A stretch of DNA of 64,000 nt from Zoroaster sp. YZ-2022 (Eukaryota; Echinodermata; Asteroidea; Forcipulatida; Zoroasteridae): positions 13,861,777-13,925,776 of the forward strand of contig CM055828.1 of assembly GCA_029582265.1 (NCBI GenBank). The letters run 5' to 3'. The position numbers and the translations under genes were made by a program. Under the pieces are notes generated by a model, which made no database searches, was not told the DNA's origin, and saw nothing but the letters and a program-made list of their open reading frames with translations. Below, in pieces: positions 47,901 to 54,494 of the stretch; the first letter of the stretch is position 1; each line of letters begins with the position of its first letter.

Positions 47901-48132
47901 AGAGAAGACTGACATCATTGGGTGATATCAACATTTGATATTCAAGCTCATCAAAAATATCAATCGCCTGACACACATGTTGAAGTTTGGCCTTTGACAC
48001 ACCAATATCTGCTGCAAGGAAGCTGAGCTTGTGACAATCCTCTGACCCAAGGCCATCATCCAAATTCTTCAGGAGGAAGCGAAATGCTTTGGGGTCTTCA
48101 GGGATAGCATCACTTTCAATGTAACTCATCAT
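22690..48132 (-). CDS. Initiator caspase, DED-DED-DD-DD-DD-protease (FADD/caspase-8-like fusion)
   Basis: Eleven minus-strand exons join in frame (2649 nt, 882 residues): 47786-48132, 46329-46561, 44361-44627, 41443-41646, 40169-40432, 38876-39139, 30869-31024, 29086-29181, 27925-28101, 27339-27610, 22690-23058. Order: DED1 (about 12-95), DED2 (116-190), death domain 1 (200-282), linker, DD2 (357-438), DD3 (445-526), linker, p20 (from about 638), p10 (from about 777). Catalytic residues by this numbering are His719 (CCIMSHG) and Cys762 (QACQG); [10 protein letters not shown] lines the substrate pocket and IETD (773-776) is a likely processing site. Caspase-8/10 are about 480-520 residues with two DEDs only, and FADD is DED+DD. 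Inference: a cytosolic apoptosis initiator able to bind receptor death domains directly. Start: the first ATG after the acceptor at 48135; a non-coding 5' exon may lie upstream. Confidence 0.9.
23203..23577 (-). mobile_element. Monomeric tRNA-derived SINE, copy 2
   Basis: Single tRNA-like head (GTCGTGGCCGAGCGGTCTAG, GGGTTCGAATCCCGG), then the body and tail shared with copy 1, ending in about 14 ATT units (23203-23243). It lies in caspase intron 10, in the sense orientation. Confidence 0.9.
23861..23928 (+). repeat. Hexanucleotide microsatellite (TGTGCC)n
   Basis: About 11 units of TGTGCC in caspase intron 10. The open frames it creates (LCLCLC, PVPVPV) are artefacts of the repeat. Confidence 0.95.
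24285..26235 (+). mobile_element. Degraded R2/NeSL-type LINE (RT plus restriction-like endonuclease)
   Basis: Broken frames on the + strand give [20 protein letters not shown] (about 24372-24430), the RT catalytic box [17 protein letters not shown] (about 24498-24548), [30 protein letters not shown] (about 24832-24890) and, beyond an inserted MITE, a CCHC knuckle [18 protein letters not shown] (25687-25740), RHD and RRPDVVV...IDIAVPGD (25940-26010). The knuckle plus RPD...D is the arrangement of the restriction-like endonuclease of R2-type LINEs. A stretch around 24280-24330 repeats 25906-25950, so the copy is rearranged. Confidence 0.75.
25380..25685. mobile_element. TA-type MITE (family T), 306 bp, inside the LINE
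   Basis: Terminal inverted repeats TACTGAGACGCAATAGAAAC, extended by TTACCACTT, flanked by TA on each side. It interrupts the LINE just before its CCHC knuckle. The same family recurs inverted at 53900-54494. Confidence 0.88.
26390..27165 (+). repeat. Repeat family H, copy 2, with internal AAG expansion
   Basis: Shares GATGCAAAGATTGTG, TTTGTGGTTCATGAGATA and CTGATGACGTCAC with copies 1 and 3 and ends in GAGGTGTTTGCGCTGTTGCA near 27136. Where copies 1 and 3 have GAGAAGGAGAAG, this copy has a long AAG tract. It lies in caspase intron 10. Confidence 0.75.
26634..27118 (+). repeat. (AAG)n microsatellite, about 161 units
   Basis: About 485 bp of AAG with a single visible interruption (GCCAAAG at 27012). 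On the caspase sense strand it reads (TTC)n. The long poly-Glu, poly-Ser, poly-Leu and poly-Phe frames here are repeat artefacts. A GAA/TTC tract this long is of the kind known to form triplex DNA. Confidence 0.98.
27339..27610 (-). CDS. Caspase exon 10: p20 core with catalytic His
   Basis: Acceptor CTCCTACAG/GTAAAC, donor TTCAG/GTATGT; phase 1 to 0. It encodes [20 protein letters not shown], then [19 protein letters not shown] (catalytic His) and ends KPKLFFIQ, so the intron splits the active-site motif directly before ACQG. Confidence 0.94.
27925..28101 (-). CDS. Caspase exon 9: start of p20
   Basis: Acceptor AATTGTAG/AGACAG, donor GATACAG/GTAAGG; phase 1-1. It encodes [19 protein letters not shown] and [12 protein letters not shown], the first strand of the protease and the loop whose Arg normally contacts the P1 Asp of substrates. 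Confidence 0.92.
28102..29085. other. Caspase intron 8, low-complexity patches
   Basis: No gene. Contains a C-rich patch near 28327, a GTT/ATT patch at 28610-28640 and a C-rich patch at 28998-29030. Confidence 0.5.
29086..29181 (-). CDS. Caspase exon 8: linker
   Basis: Acceptor CCACGTAG/GTCCTG, donor TATACAG/GTAGGT; phase 1-1, 32 codons. It encodes [20 protein letters not shown] and [11 protein letters not shown] with no stop in the frame required by both neighbours. Confidence 0.72.
29348..29786. mobile_element. Foldback element, about 440 bp
   Basis: Two arms of about 200 bp are inverted copies: ATGACATAAAACACAATAAA then GGGGGCCACTTT at the left and the complement at the right. Inner arm motifs are CCGTCACGTTAGCAGTTTTT and ACCCTAAAATTTCCAT. 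A small non-repeated centre lies near 29550-29580. Confidence 0.85.
30175..30779. mobile_element. TTAA-flanked element, about 605 bp, GC-rich
   Basis: Starts TTAACCAGTT and ends AACTGGTTAA, consistent with a piggyBac-type TTAA duplication, though the terminal match is short. The interior is GC-richer than its surroundings and repeats GTATACACGCAA. It lies in caspase intron 7. Confidence 0.5.
30869..31024 (-). CDS. Caspase exon 7: linker
   Basis: Acceptor CTTCAATAG/GTTTAT, donor CAACAA/GTAAAT; phase 1-1, 52 codons. Pro/Thr/Ser-rich ([18 protein letters not shown]) with Gln-rich [16 protein letters not shown]. No domain recognised. It is separated from exon 6 by about 7.8 kb of repeats, but phase and codon continuity support its inclusion. 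Confidence 0.7.
31158..31200. repeat. Hairpin-end fragment like family H
   Basis: AGGTGTTCAGGCTCGTAGTG then CCCAAACCTCTTGAGG resembles the palindromic end of the family at 140-167, with changes. Confidence 0.4.
31377..31996. mobile_element. TTAA-flanked element, 620 bp, CCAAAACCTG motif cluster
   Basis: Begins TTAACCCTCCCGTTAC and ends AGAAGGGTTAA. Inside, CCAAAACCTG, TTTCAAAACC or their complements occur about a dozen times, three of them in tandem at 31401-31432. Ends match the family at 20247 and 40941, but the internal motif differs. Confidence 0.75.
32240..33110 (+). mobile_element. L1/Tx1-like LINE ORF1 fragment
   Basis: Starts at an ATG ([19 protein letters not shown]), then a coiled-coil-like segment ([15 protein letters not shown]), a frameshift, and [53 protein letters not shown]. 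This is the order of coiled coil and RRM-like domain in L1/Tx1 ORF1 proteins, which bind element RNA. Frames are broken and no ORF2 follows. Confidence 0.75.
33111..33597. other. Intron sequence, no gene seen
   Basis: Follows the ORF1 fragment; may be its degraded flank. Nothing recognised. Confidence 0.4.
33598..34432. mobile_element. TIR element with TGAAA(A)TGCC motif cluster, split by a SINE
   Basis: Ends ACACTATGAATAACTTTACC and its complement near 34432; the terminal repeat continues CTGAAAATGCCCTGAAAATC. Words of the type CCNTGAAA(A/T) occur at least a dozen times. A SINE sits at about 33825-34306. Confidence 0.8.
33825..34306 (-). mobile_element. Dimeric tRNA-derived SINE, copy 3, with 15-bp target duplication
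   Basis: Same dimeric layout as copy 1 but its 5' end is cut inside the first head, just before TGTGGGTTCGAGCCC. It is flanked on both sides by CCCTGAAATCACTAT (33810-33824 and 34307-34321), a target-site duplication as left by LINE-driven insertion. Confidence 0.92.
34433..36121. other. Caspase intron 6 sequence with one candidate open frame
   Basis: Mostly AT-rich and featureless. A Cys-rich open frame on the minus strand (35615-35965) is listed separately. Confidence 0.45.
35615..35965 (-). CDS. Unrecognised Cys-rich open frame, 116 codons
   Basis: I do not recognise it. The frame holds paired cysteines ([26 protein letters not shown]) that could bind zinc, and a plausible phase-1 donor ATAAAAG/GTAATT at 35653. 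About 310 bp downstream, after a good acceptor CTTCCAG near 35333, a basic peptide [13 protein letters not shown] reads to a stop, but it does not join in phase with that donor. It may be a small nested gene, a repeat remnant or chance. Confidence 0.2.
   Translation of the reverse strand: MILDHKCSFLKSSPLNITNLKNFVGKCMEIYTILIECGICTVHVPQYNMSMCVVYEASMKFVFCSDCFAESCFKIEWVKLQLQGQDCQSRCCAYNIRLPSTSIKGNFSYNFKIRIS
36122..36645 (+). repeat. Repeat family H, copy 3
   Basis: Begins CTTCCGGTTTCGACCGGAAG, and that start segment occurs twice (36122 and 36267). Then GATGCAAAGATTGTG, a triple CCATGACGTCA, GAGAAGGAGAAG and the terminal palindrome AGGTGTTTGCGCTGTCGC to CGAACACCT. In caspase intron 6. Confidence 0.75.
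36966..38600 (+). mobile_element. Penelope-like element (RT fragment, GIY-YIG endonuclease, 3' terminus)
   Basis: 36966-37190 gives [20 protein letters not shown] and [14 protein letters not shown], the [10 protein letters not shown] block of PLE reverse transcriptases. 37878-38200 gives [20 protein letters not shown] and [13 protein letters not shown], with [10 protein letters not shown], the GIY-YIG endonuclease. 38450-38600 is the terminal sequence (CAGAGCATACTGATCGAAAC, CACATGGTGTCACCGC) found at several other sites. Most of the RT is missing and other DNA interrupts the copy. Confidence 0.8.
37192..37843. mobile_element. Insertion in the PLE with hAT-like end and GGAACCGGTTCC motif
   Basis: Begins TAGGCTTGGGCGGTTCC, close to the end TAGGCTTGGGCGATGAC at 46623, followed by GGAGCCGGTTC and GGAACCGGTTCC palindromes. 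I could not find its matching right end before PLE coding resumes near 37844. Confidence 0.45.
38876..39139 (-). CDS. Caspase exon 6: death domain 3 (recent duplicate)
   Basis: Same length, borders and phases as exon 5. By eye the two exons differ at five bases, three of them changing a residue (WRSKL/WRRKL, LKTVG/LETVG, LSERL/LSKRL) and two silent. All three replacements alter side-chain charge. Both copies have intact splice sites and reading frames. Confidence 0.9.
39430..39550 (-). mobile_element. PLE terminus fragment (also at 40738-40860)
   Basis: GCAGTAACACCATGTTGTAA, AAGAACCTGCAGGT and TTTTGGTCAGTGTGCTCTGA are the inverted, diverged counterpart of the PLE terminus. It lies upstream of the death-domain exon in each duplication unit. 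Confidence 0.6.
40169..40432 (-). CDS. Caspase exon 5: death domain 2
   Basis: Acceptor TTGTGACAG/GCTATC, donor CTAAAAG/GTTAGT; phase 1-1, 88 codons. It encodes [40 protein letters not shown] and [16 protein letters not shown], a textbook death domain. It is one copy of a tandem duplication with exon 6. Confidence 0.92.
40941..41289. mobile_element. TTAA-flanked piggyBac-like MITE, 349 bp (truncated copy at 39639-39743)
   Basis: Starts TTAACCCCCCTATGCCC and ends ATAGGAGGGTTAA. The interior repeats short ACACTTGTG/CACAAGT-like words. The duplication joint cuts the copy in unit 1 after about 100 bp. Confidence 0.75.
41443..41646 (-). CDS. Caspase exon 4: linker
   Basis: Acceptor CCATCAG/TAACAA, donor CTCCGG/GTAAGT; phase 1-1, 68 codons. 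The peptide is Pro/Ser/Thr-rich and includes [15 protein letters not shown], which resembles [16 protein letters not shown] in exon 7. The two linkers may therefore be duplicates. The acceptor choice is the least certain in the gene. Confidence 0.65.
41997..43998. mobile_element. TIR element with CATAGTGACGAAT motif and an internal minisatellite, 2.0 kb
   Basis: Terminal repeats: AATTTGTCGTGTTTTTCTCA, then TAGTGACGAAT at the left, and the complement at 43965-43998. ACATAGTGACGAAT-like words recur at about 43370, 43697 and 43765. The interior is dominated by the array at 42104-43326. In caspase intron 3. Confidence 0.75.
42104..43326 (+). repeat. 32/33-bp minisatellite, about 38 copies
   Basis: Unit GACTGGATGGTTTTAGAGTT followed by ACAGACACCCC(C)T, differing mainly in four or five C. 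Two units lack ACA (near 42608 and 42831) and three have ACTCCT or ACCTCCT. It is purely tandem, with no unique spacers. Confidence 0.97.
44361..44627 (-). CDS. Caspase exon 3: death domain 1
   Basis: Acceptor TATCACAG/AGAGTC, donor GATG/GTATGC; phase 1-1. It encodes [31 protein letters not shown] and [13 protein letters not shown], ending [11 protein letters not shown]. The EWQ-LG-LGL and LFAWR signatures are those of ankyrin/UNC5/FADD-type death domains. It is clearly diverged from the two downstream death domains. Confidence 0.88.
45002..46129. mobile_element. Long-TIR element (TGGGTCATTCCACG), 1.13 kb
   Basis: Arms of about 280 bp (45002-45290 and 45850-46129) are inverted copies, starting TGGGTCATTCCACGT and including AATCTCACAGATTTTTTT and GTTTGTGAGTTACAGGT words. 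The unrelated centre of about 560 bp has no recognised coding. Between caspase exons 3 and 2. Confidence 0.88.
46329..46561 (-). CDS. Caspase exon 2: DED2
   Basis: Acceptor TTGTCAG/GCGCC, donor TTCA/GTGAGT; phase 2 to 1. It encodes [20 protein letters not shown], then [20 protein letters not shown] and [18 protein letters not shown], the six-helix pattern of a second DED as in caspase-8. Confidence 0.87.
46624..47000 (+). mobile_element. hAT-like element fragment with ATATCG motif
   Basis: TAGGCTTGGGCGATGACACG, then GATAATATCGAATATC words and a stretch shared with 22060-22240 (GCCGACTGTCAGATCACA). It lacks a recognisable right end. Its uninterrupted GATATCAAGAACTTTTC marks the empty site of the MITE at 21146-21945. 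Confidence 0.7.
47001..47785. other. Caspase intron 1 sequence with a PLE-terminus remnant
   Basis: 47535-47690 holds TTTGCAGTAGCACCATGTAA and AACTCGACGTTCTGG, a diverged inverted PLE terminus. The rest is featureless. Confidence 0.45.
47786..48132 (-). CDS. Caspase exon 1: DED1
   Basis: Acceptor TTCTTTCAG/ATC at 48135, then tandem ATG codons at 48132 and 48129; donor TTTAG/GTAAGT (phase 2). It encodes a complete death-effector domain: [59 protein letters not shown] proteins usually begin close to their first DED, so starting here is reasonable. Confidence 0.88.
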
Positions 48133-48135
48133 GAT

Positions 48136-48767
48136 CTGAAAGAATAATACACATAAAATTTTCATACTTATTGCCTGAACATTTCAAAATACTAGGCTTG
48201 GCATTTTCCGTTTAATTTGCGAAACGTGTACATGTTTTGACACAGACAGTGTACACGTTTAAACAAATATTCTTATCACTAATAAATGGCATGATGATTG
48301 TCTGTATTTAGGACAGAAAACAATCAAAAATACGGCAATACGGATTCAGACAAAAGTAGCACAGATTAAATAAATCCAAGCCCGACACAAAACATGATCT
48401 AAAATTTCTGGTTGTATTAATTTTGAAAAAATTATCAGTTGAACTTCCCAGAAATCGTGATAATAGCAGGCCCAGTGGTCGCACTTACAATGTATATAAA
48501 TATCGTGGAAATGGAGGGTTCCATTTTTTTAAATGTAGGATTCATTTTCATGTTTCGAGAATTTTAAGACATTTAGTGAATTTATTTTCATGTACATATG
48601 TAAGTACACGTGTAGGCAATTTATTAACATAAAGAGGCAATTTTTTTCTCCCACTCATATCTACATACGTATACATGTACTGTACCTCAGGCTTTTCTGA
48701 ATTTGAGACAAAACTGTGCACAGAAAATAATGTTTTTTCAACAATATTTTAAAGTTTTAGGGCTAAT
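48136..48767. other. 5' flank of the first recognised caspase exon
   Basis: Presumably holds the promoter or an intron behind a 5' UTR exon, since an acceptor (TTCTTTCAG) directly precedes the tandem ATG. No core promoter motif could be assigned. Confidence 0.4.
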
Positions 48768-49135
48768 AATAATAATAATAATGTGTGGACTTATATAGCG
48801 CACGTATCCACCAACTGAGTGGTGCTCAAGGCGCATAATATTACCCCTGCTCATAAGGCTCATAAGGCTCATAAGGCTCATAAATCATTCCTGAAACCAC
48901 CTCGGCTCCCTGGGGAGTATACAGCTCAATTGCTGCCATTACAGCGCATATAGGGCTAATCAACCAACTCTGCCCTCACATGTACCCATTTAACCCCTGG
49001 GTGGAGAGAAGCAATTATGGATAAGTGTCTTGCTCAAGGACACAAGTGTCACGGCCGGGATTCGAACCCACATTCTGCTGCTAACACCAGAACTTGAGTC
49101 CGGTAAGCTAGACCGCTCGGCCACGACACTCCACT
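48768..49135 (-). mobile_element. Monomeric tRNA-derived SINE, copy 4
   Basis: Same layout as copy 2: one tRNA-like head (GGCCGAGCGGTCTAGC, GGGTTCGAATCCCGGCC), body and ATT tail. It abuts the left end of the next element at 49137. Confidence 0.9.
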
Positions 49136-49136
49136 C

Positions 49137-50953
49137 CAGGGCTGTGCTGAATAACCGAATATTCAATTGATGGTTCGAATATCCAGTTTTTTTTTTCCGA
49201 TTCGAATATTCAAAGAAAAAATATGCAGCTTCCACAGAAAATAAAGTTTACCTTGAATTTGTTTATTTATTGGAGTTTCCATCATTATCCCCCATCATCC
49301 TCTTGTCTACATTTGGTCACCACCGAGCAAGCCCATCCAATGTTATTTGCATAATGTACAGTGTAGGCCAGGCTATGGTCAGGCCTTATCTTGCTAATGT
49401 ATCAAGTTTCAAGCCAAGTCCAGGGGCTTCCTTTCATGTTTTTGCCAGGCCAGACAGTGGTTTCAATTCTAACAATGGGGCTGTCAATCACCATCTACAA
49501 GCCCTTACTAGTGGATAAGAATATTTATTCCAGGGGAATAAAAAAGGAATATTTTTTGGGGGGCAAGAATTTATTCCCGATGTACTATTTATCGTTAAAG
49601 AGAATATTTATTTACAGAAAATTAACAAATAATATTTATTTAATGGAAAAATTCCAGGGTAAATACATGTATAGTCTTCTATTTATGGTCCATGCCGAAA
49701 ACTTGATAAATTCTTTAGAAGCGAATGACTGTGTACGATTGGGAATTTTCAAAAGGACTCAATATATTTTCCCAACTGCGCCTAAATAATGGATACCACC
49801 ATATTTATCGCTTGATTTAAATTTCACAAAATCTCGGGCTCTGCCAAAAAATGGTGGCTGATAATATCTTTCCCTCGGTCCGTTAAATCAATACAAAATA
49901 TATCATGCCGATTTCTTCCCAAAGGCACGCCATTTCCCCCAACCACACAGACCCCTTTTACCCATTGACTACGCTACTGCAAGGTTATTGTGGTTTCATG
50001 AACGGTGCATGCCTAGCCTATCCATGATTGTGAAAATGTTATACAAACGTCTACGAGTGATGTGATACAGATTGTGAACGATTAACGAACCCACCAATAT
50101 TCTAGTCCGAAGTCTATCGGAACATGAGCAGTTGAATTTCGTGCCAAAGTTTTGGACCAATCAAAAAATTCTGATTCGACCTGGATACTTCTGAATTTTT
50201 TCATTGGTCGAAATCCAACATGGATTGAACCATTCATATTTATGGGGATAATCATACTTGTCAAGTTGAAAGCTTAAAATGGACTTTAAAACCACCTATG
50301 ATAAACAGATTTCATAGTTTTAACAAATAGAAATTATATTTTGGTGAAGGAAAACCATCTGCTGTACGCTTAAAAAAGGCAGAAGTACCACTGTCTAGCT
50401 CATATTATTTAACATCCCTGTAATTATAAATGAGTTCTAATCCACCTCGGGTTTTCTCTTCGCAACATTAACATATGTCTGCATTAAATAAAATGCTGAT
50501 GGGGCATCACGGACCACCTTCGCTATGAACCAACATTCAGTTGGGTCTTACTATACAAGGCGCTGTGACCATGGAGGAAGCTTGCTTGCTCCATGGAAGC
50601 TTGCTTCCTCCATGCTGTGGCACAGTAATGACATCGGAACTTCATTCAAACTTGAAGTTCGCCTTGTTTAGATGCAAAATGTCTGATATTTAGAACGTGG
50701 AGATCAGTCTCCAAATGCCAGATTGTTGTTGTTGTAATTTTTTATTTATTTTTTTTTTTTTAATTAATTAATTTTTTTTTTTACATGGACCAGTTATAGT
50801 ACAATGTCGCTGAGGCACAAGCGACATTATGTTCAGTACATTTTTCGTCTCCACTGTATCGTGCGTGCTTGTTTTATCACGTGGCGCAATTACCAATCGG
50901 CAGTCAAAATCCGAATATCCGGTTACCAAATTATTCGAAAACGCACAGCCCTA
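49137..50953. mobile_element. hAT-like element with GAATATTCG motif clusters, 1.8 kb
   Basis: Ends CAGGGCTGTGCTGAATAACC and GAAAACGCACAGCCCTA are inverted matches. Next to both ends lie CGAATATTC, GAATATCC and ATTCGAA words. No transposase is visible. A small palindrome of CCATGG and AAGCTTGCTT words lies at 50566-50618. Confidence 0.7.
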
Positions 50954-51084
50954 ATTAGTTTAGATTAGCTGTAGCAACTTCAGCCCTACTAGATCTACCG
51001 TAATATCAGAAGTTTGTCATTTAAATAATCTATTAATTATTTTTCTTTGTTCACCCCAATCAGTTTCCCTTCTCAGCTGGGTGA

Positions 51085-51835
51085 TGTATTTAATGATATT
51101 TACCCTAAATGACGCACCTAAGGTTATAATCAACTGGACAGTAACTTACAAATGAAATTACAAGTTTGGTGTTTCAATTTGTTTCAGTGAGGATTCTCTA
51201 GTAAAATGCTGAATTTCAATGTGTGATCATATGTGTGGACATCTTGAACACCATTTATTTTTTGAGATGTACAGAATTTTGGTCATCAAAAAATTGATGT
51301 TAGTATAATGACTCGCCCCCAAACTAGAAAACTTATGGGGGCACAGAAAATGTACCCAAGAAAAAAATACAGTTGAATCATGCTTCATCTTATTCCAGAT
51401 GAAACAAAACATTCTTTTTACATATTTTAAATAAAATGGTATAATTTGGAACTCTCAAAACTTTTAATCAATATTCTTGAAAGACCAATCATATGGAAGG
51501 TGGCTAAAAAAGTACTTTTAAAACTTTGAAATGTGTAATAATGCTGTGAACATTTTGTCAAAAAACAGATTTCTTTTCATAACCACGACATTAATGTTTC
51601 ATTTTCTCAAAAATTTTCCACTACTGACCAAGTAAATATTAACGAATTAAGTAGTCTTTGTTCACTTCTTCTAAGGAATATGTCCATTTTGAGGATCCGC
51701 ATTTAAAAAAAAAACAACCCTTGCAATTTTATGCAAAGCATGTTTCCACAGACAACAGCTCGTTGACAGCATAGAACAATAAAATCACAGATGTTCATGA
51801 AAAAAAAATGAAGTCATATACGTCCCCAGAAGTCG
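51085..51835 (+). repeat. Repeat P, copy A
   Basis: Direct repeat of 53265-54660 without the MITE found there; it includes ACTTCTTCTAAGGAATATGT, the uninterrupted target of that MITE. An inverted relative lies at 58436-59698. Confidence 0.88.
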
Positions 51836-52071
51836 ATTACCTACATGAAGTGTGCCACATTTGTATTCACCTAGTCCACGGCGCAGTAGTACTCCAAGAA
51901 CAATGGAGTTGGCGCATTTGTGATGTTTTGTGACGCGCAAGGTCTCAAAAAGAAGTAGTGCAGTCTGGGAGACTTACCCAGTGTGTGGAAGAACTGTATC
52001 TCGCGCCCACACCTTATCATTTACTGAGCGTGCCCACTGTTTGCCACATAGATGGTTCGCCTGCATCTAGG

Positions 52072-53247
52072 GAAAGAATGTCATATCCAGCTGCCACTCT
52101 TTAAGGGTTTTTTGGATTTTTTTTGCAACCACTAACCAGTTAAAAAATTATTCTATCAATTTTTGGGGGTACAGAAAGAGAAAACTATCTTTAAAATTCA
52201 CTTTTATGATGGTTTTCAGACTTTATTTCCCTTCTAAAAAATCCTATTATAGTTGCAACTGCGCATGTACAATGACCGTGTTGTTACTAACAAGGAGTTG
52301 ACAAGATCAGACTGACATGACTGAGGAAGTCATCGTGTACATGTACCAAAAATGCCTGATTTTTCATGAAATAAATATCCTGGAATAATTTGAAGTACAT
52401 GTCCATCATCATCCATATGTTCTCCACCTTACTGGGTAGGTAAGATAGAGATATTCCAAAATTATCGGCTAAATCGGTTATGGTTTTGAAGATATCAAAA
52501 TATCAACATACATGTATTGACAATATTCCAAAAATGTATTTAAAAAGTCAGCGTATTATATATAATATCATCTATCGCCGATATCATGGCCGTCGATAAT
52601 CGACTATCAAACAAATCAATATCGTCACCCCTAATTACATATACATTATTGGTTATATTGAATGAGAAAAAGTGGCGGTTGGATACAACATTCTCATTTA
52701 GTCTCTTCCTTTTGTTTTTACATTCAAAGTGATACAAGGATGATAATTATTTTTTAAGCACATTGTAAAATGCCTAAAGAGTAGAATGTCGTATCCGACC
52801 GCCACTTTTTCTCATTCAATATAACCAATAATGTAATCTTACCTACCTAGTAAAGTGGAGAACATATGGATGATGATGGACATATACTTCAAATTATTCC
52901 AGGATATTTATTTCATGAAAAATAATGCATTTTTGGTATACAATGACTTCCTCAGTCATGTCAGTTTGATCTTGTCAACTCCCCATTAGTGACCAACACA
53001 GTCATTGTACATGCGCAGTGGCAACTATAACAAATTAATAGGATCCTTCTATTTTCTGAAGGGGAAGATTTTTTTTAAAGGAAAATAAAGTCAGAAAAAC
53101 ATCATAAAACAGCGGATTTTAAAGATAGTTTTCGCTTTCTATATCCCCAAAAATCGATAGAATCATTTTTTTAACTGGTTAGTGGTTGTAAAAAATTCCC
53201 CCAAAAAACCTTAAAAAGTGGCGGTTGGATATGACATTCTTTCCAAT
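52072..53247. mobile_element. Nested inverted-repeat element (GAATGTCATATCC ends)
   Basis: Outer arms (about 52076-52445 and 52832-53245) are inverted copies, beginning GAATGTCATATCCAGCTGCC. Inside them a second inverted pair (52640-52700 and 52785-52842) has the same kind of end (GAATGTCGTATCCGACCGCC), so a small relative has inserted into, or formed within, the larger one. 52441-52625 also carries ATATCG/CGATAT words like the hAT-like family. Confidence 0.8.
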
Positions 53248-53899
53248 ATATCACTTTGATTGTCTCAATTTACCCTAAATGACACACCTAAGGTTATATA
53301 CATGTAATCAACTGGACAGTAACTTACAAATGAAATTAGCAGTTTGGTGTTTCAGTTTGTTTCAGTGATGGATTCTCTTGTAAAATGCTAAATTTCAATG
53401 CATGATCAAATGCGTGGACGTCTTGAGCACCGTTTTTTGAGACGCACAGAATTGTGGTCATCAAAAAATTGATGTTGGTATAATGACTCACCCCCAAACT
53501 GAAAAGGTTGATGGGGGCACAGAAAATGTACCCAAGAAGAAAAACAGTTGAATCATGTTTCATCTTATTCCAGATGGTTGTAAAATTGATTTTTTAATCT
53601 TGAAAATAAAAATACTGTTTTAGATTTTTTAAATAAAAATGGTATAATTTGGAGAAGCTCTCAAAACTTTTAATCAATATTCTTGAAAGACCAATAAAAT
53701 GGAAGGTGGTTAAAAATTTTGCAAAAAGTACTTTAAAACTTTGAAATGTGTAAAAATTCTGTTAACATTTTGTCAAATAAAAGATTTCTTTTTATAGCCA
53801 TGATGTTAATGTTTCATTTTCTCAATAATTGTCCACTGCCGACGAAATAAACACCAACGAATTAAGTAGTCTGCGTTCACAATTCACTTCTTCTATATA

Positions 53900-54494
53900 T
53901 ACTGAGACGCAATAGAAACTTACCACTTGTTTTGGAATAGCATAAAATTGTAATGGTTCAAAATAAGACAACACAACAATTTGGATTAGAAATGTTGGCA
54001 TTTTATTGAGGAAATGTCCACGTTTTGTCCACTGTACTCGATCCCATCTGTATCCACTTCACCGCGAAACGGCAGAGGGTCACGTTTCAGAGAGTCACAG
54101 TCTGTAGGGGGTACACTGACTTAAGTAAGGCTAATTGCGGTGACACCATGTGGAATCTCAATTGAGTAGTAATTAGTTCTGAAAAGAACTGGTGGTACAA
54201 CTCGACGTTTCGATCAGTATGCTCTGATCGTCCTCAGGAGAATGAGGACGATCAGAGCATACTGATCGAAACGTCGAGTTGTACCACCAGTTCTTTTCAG
54301 AACTAATTACTACTCAATTGAGATTCCACATGGTGTCACCGCAATTAGTCTTACTTATCACCTCACCATGCAAAGCTACAAGTTTTACCTATCTACACTG
54401 ACTTGCCAAAATAAGTGCACATATTACATTTGTGCATTGTGATTACTGATAATTTAAGGTGGAAAAAGTGGTAAGTTTCTATTGCGTCTCAGTA
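53900..54494. mobile_element. TA-type MITE (family T), second copy, carrying a PLE palindrome
   Basis: Inverted copy of the MITE at 25380-25685: the same TACTGAGACGCAATAGAAAC ends and matching subterminal 50-100 bp, but about 290 bp longer. Flanked by TA; copy A of repeat P shows the empty site (TTCTAAGG). Confidence 0.9.
54122..54358. repeat. Near-perfect palindrome of two PLE termini
   Basis: Arms of about 115 bp (54122-54236 and 54243-54358) around the 6-nt centre GGAGAA. Each arm is a PLE terminus (GATCAGAGCATACTGATCGA, CCAGTTCTTTTCAGAACT, CATGGTGTCACCGCAATTAG). It sits in the middle of the MITE. Confidence 0.95.

Noticed and set aside
54195..54300. CTGATCGAAACGTCGAG in PLE termini as a possible hammerhead ribozyme
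   Set aside because: Some PLEs carry hammerheads, but here the CTGA box is followed almost directly by GAAAC, with no CTGANGA core and no room for stem II.
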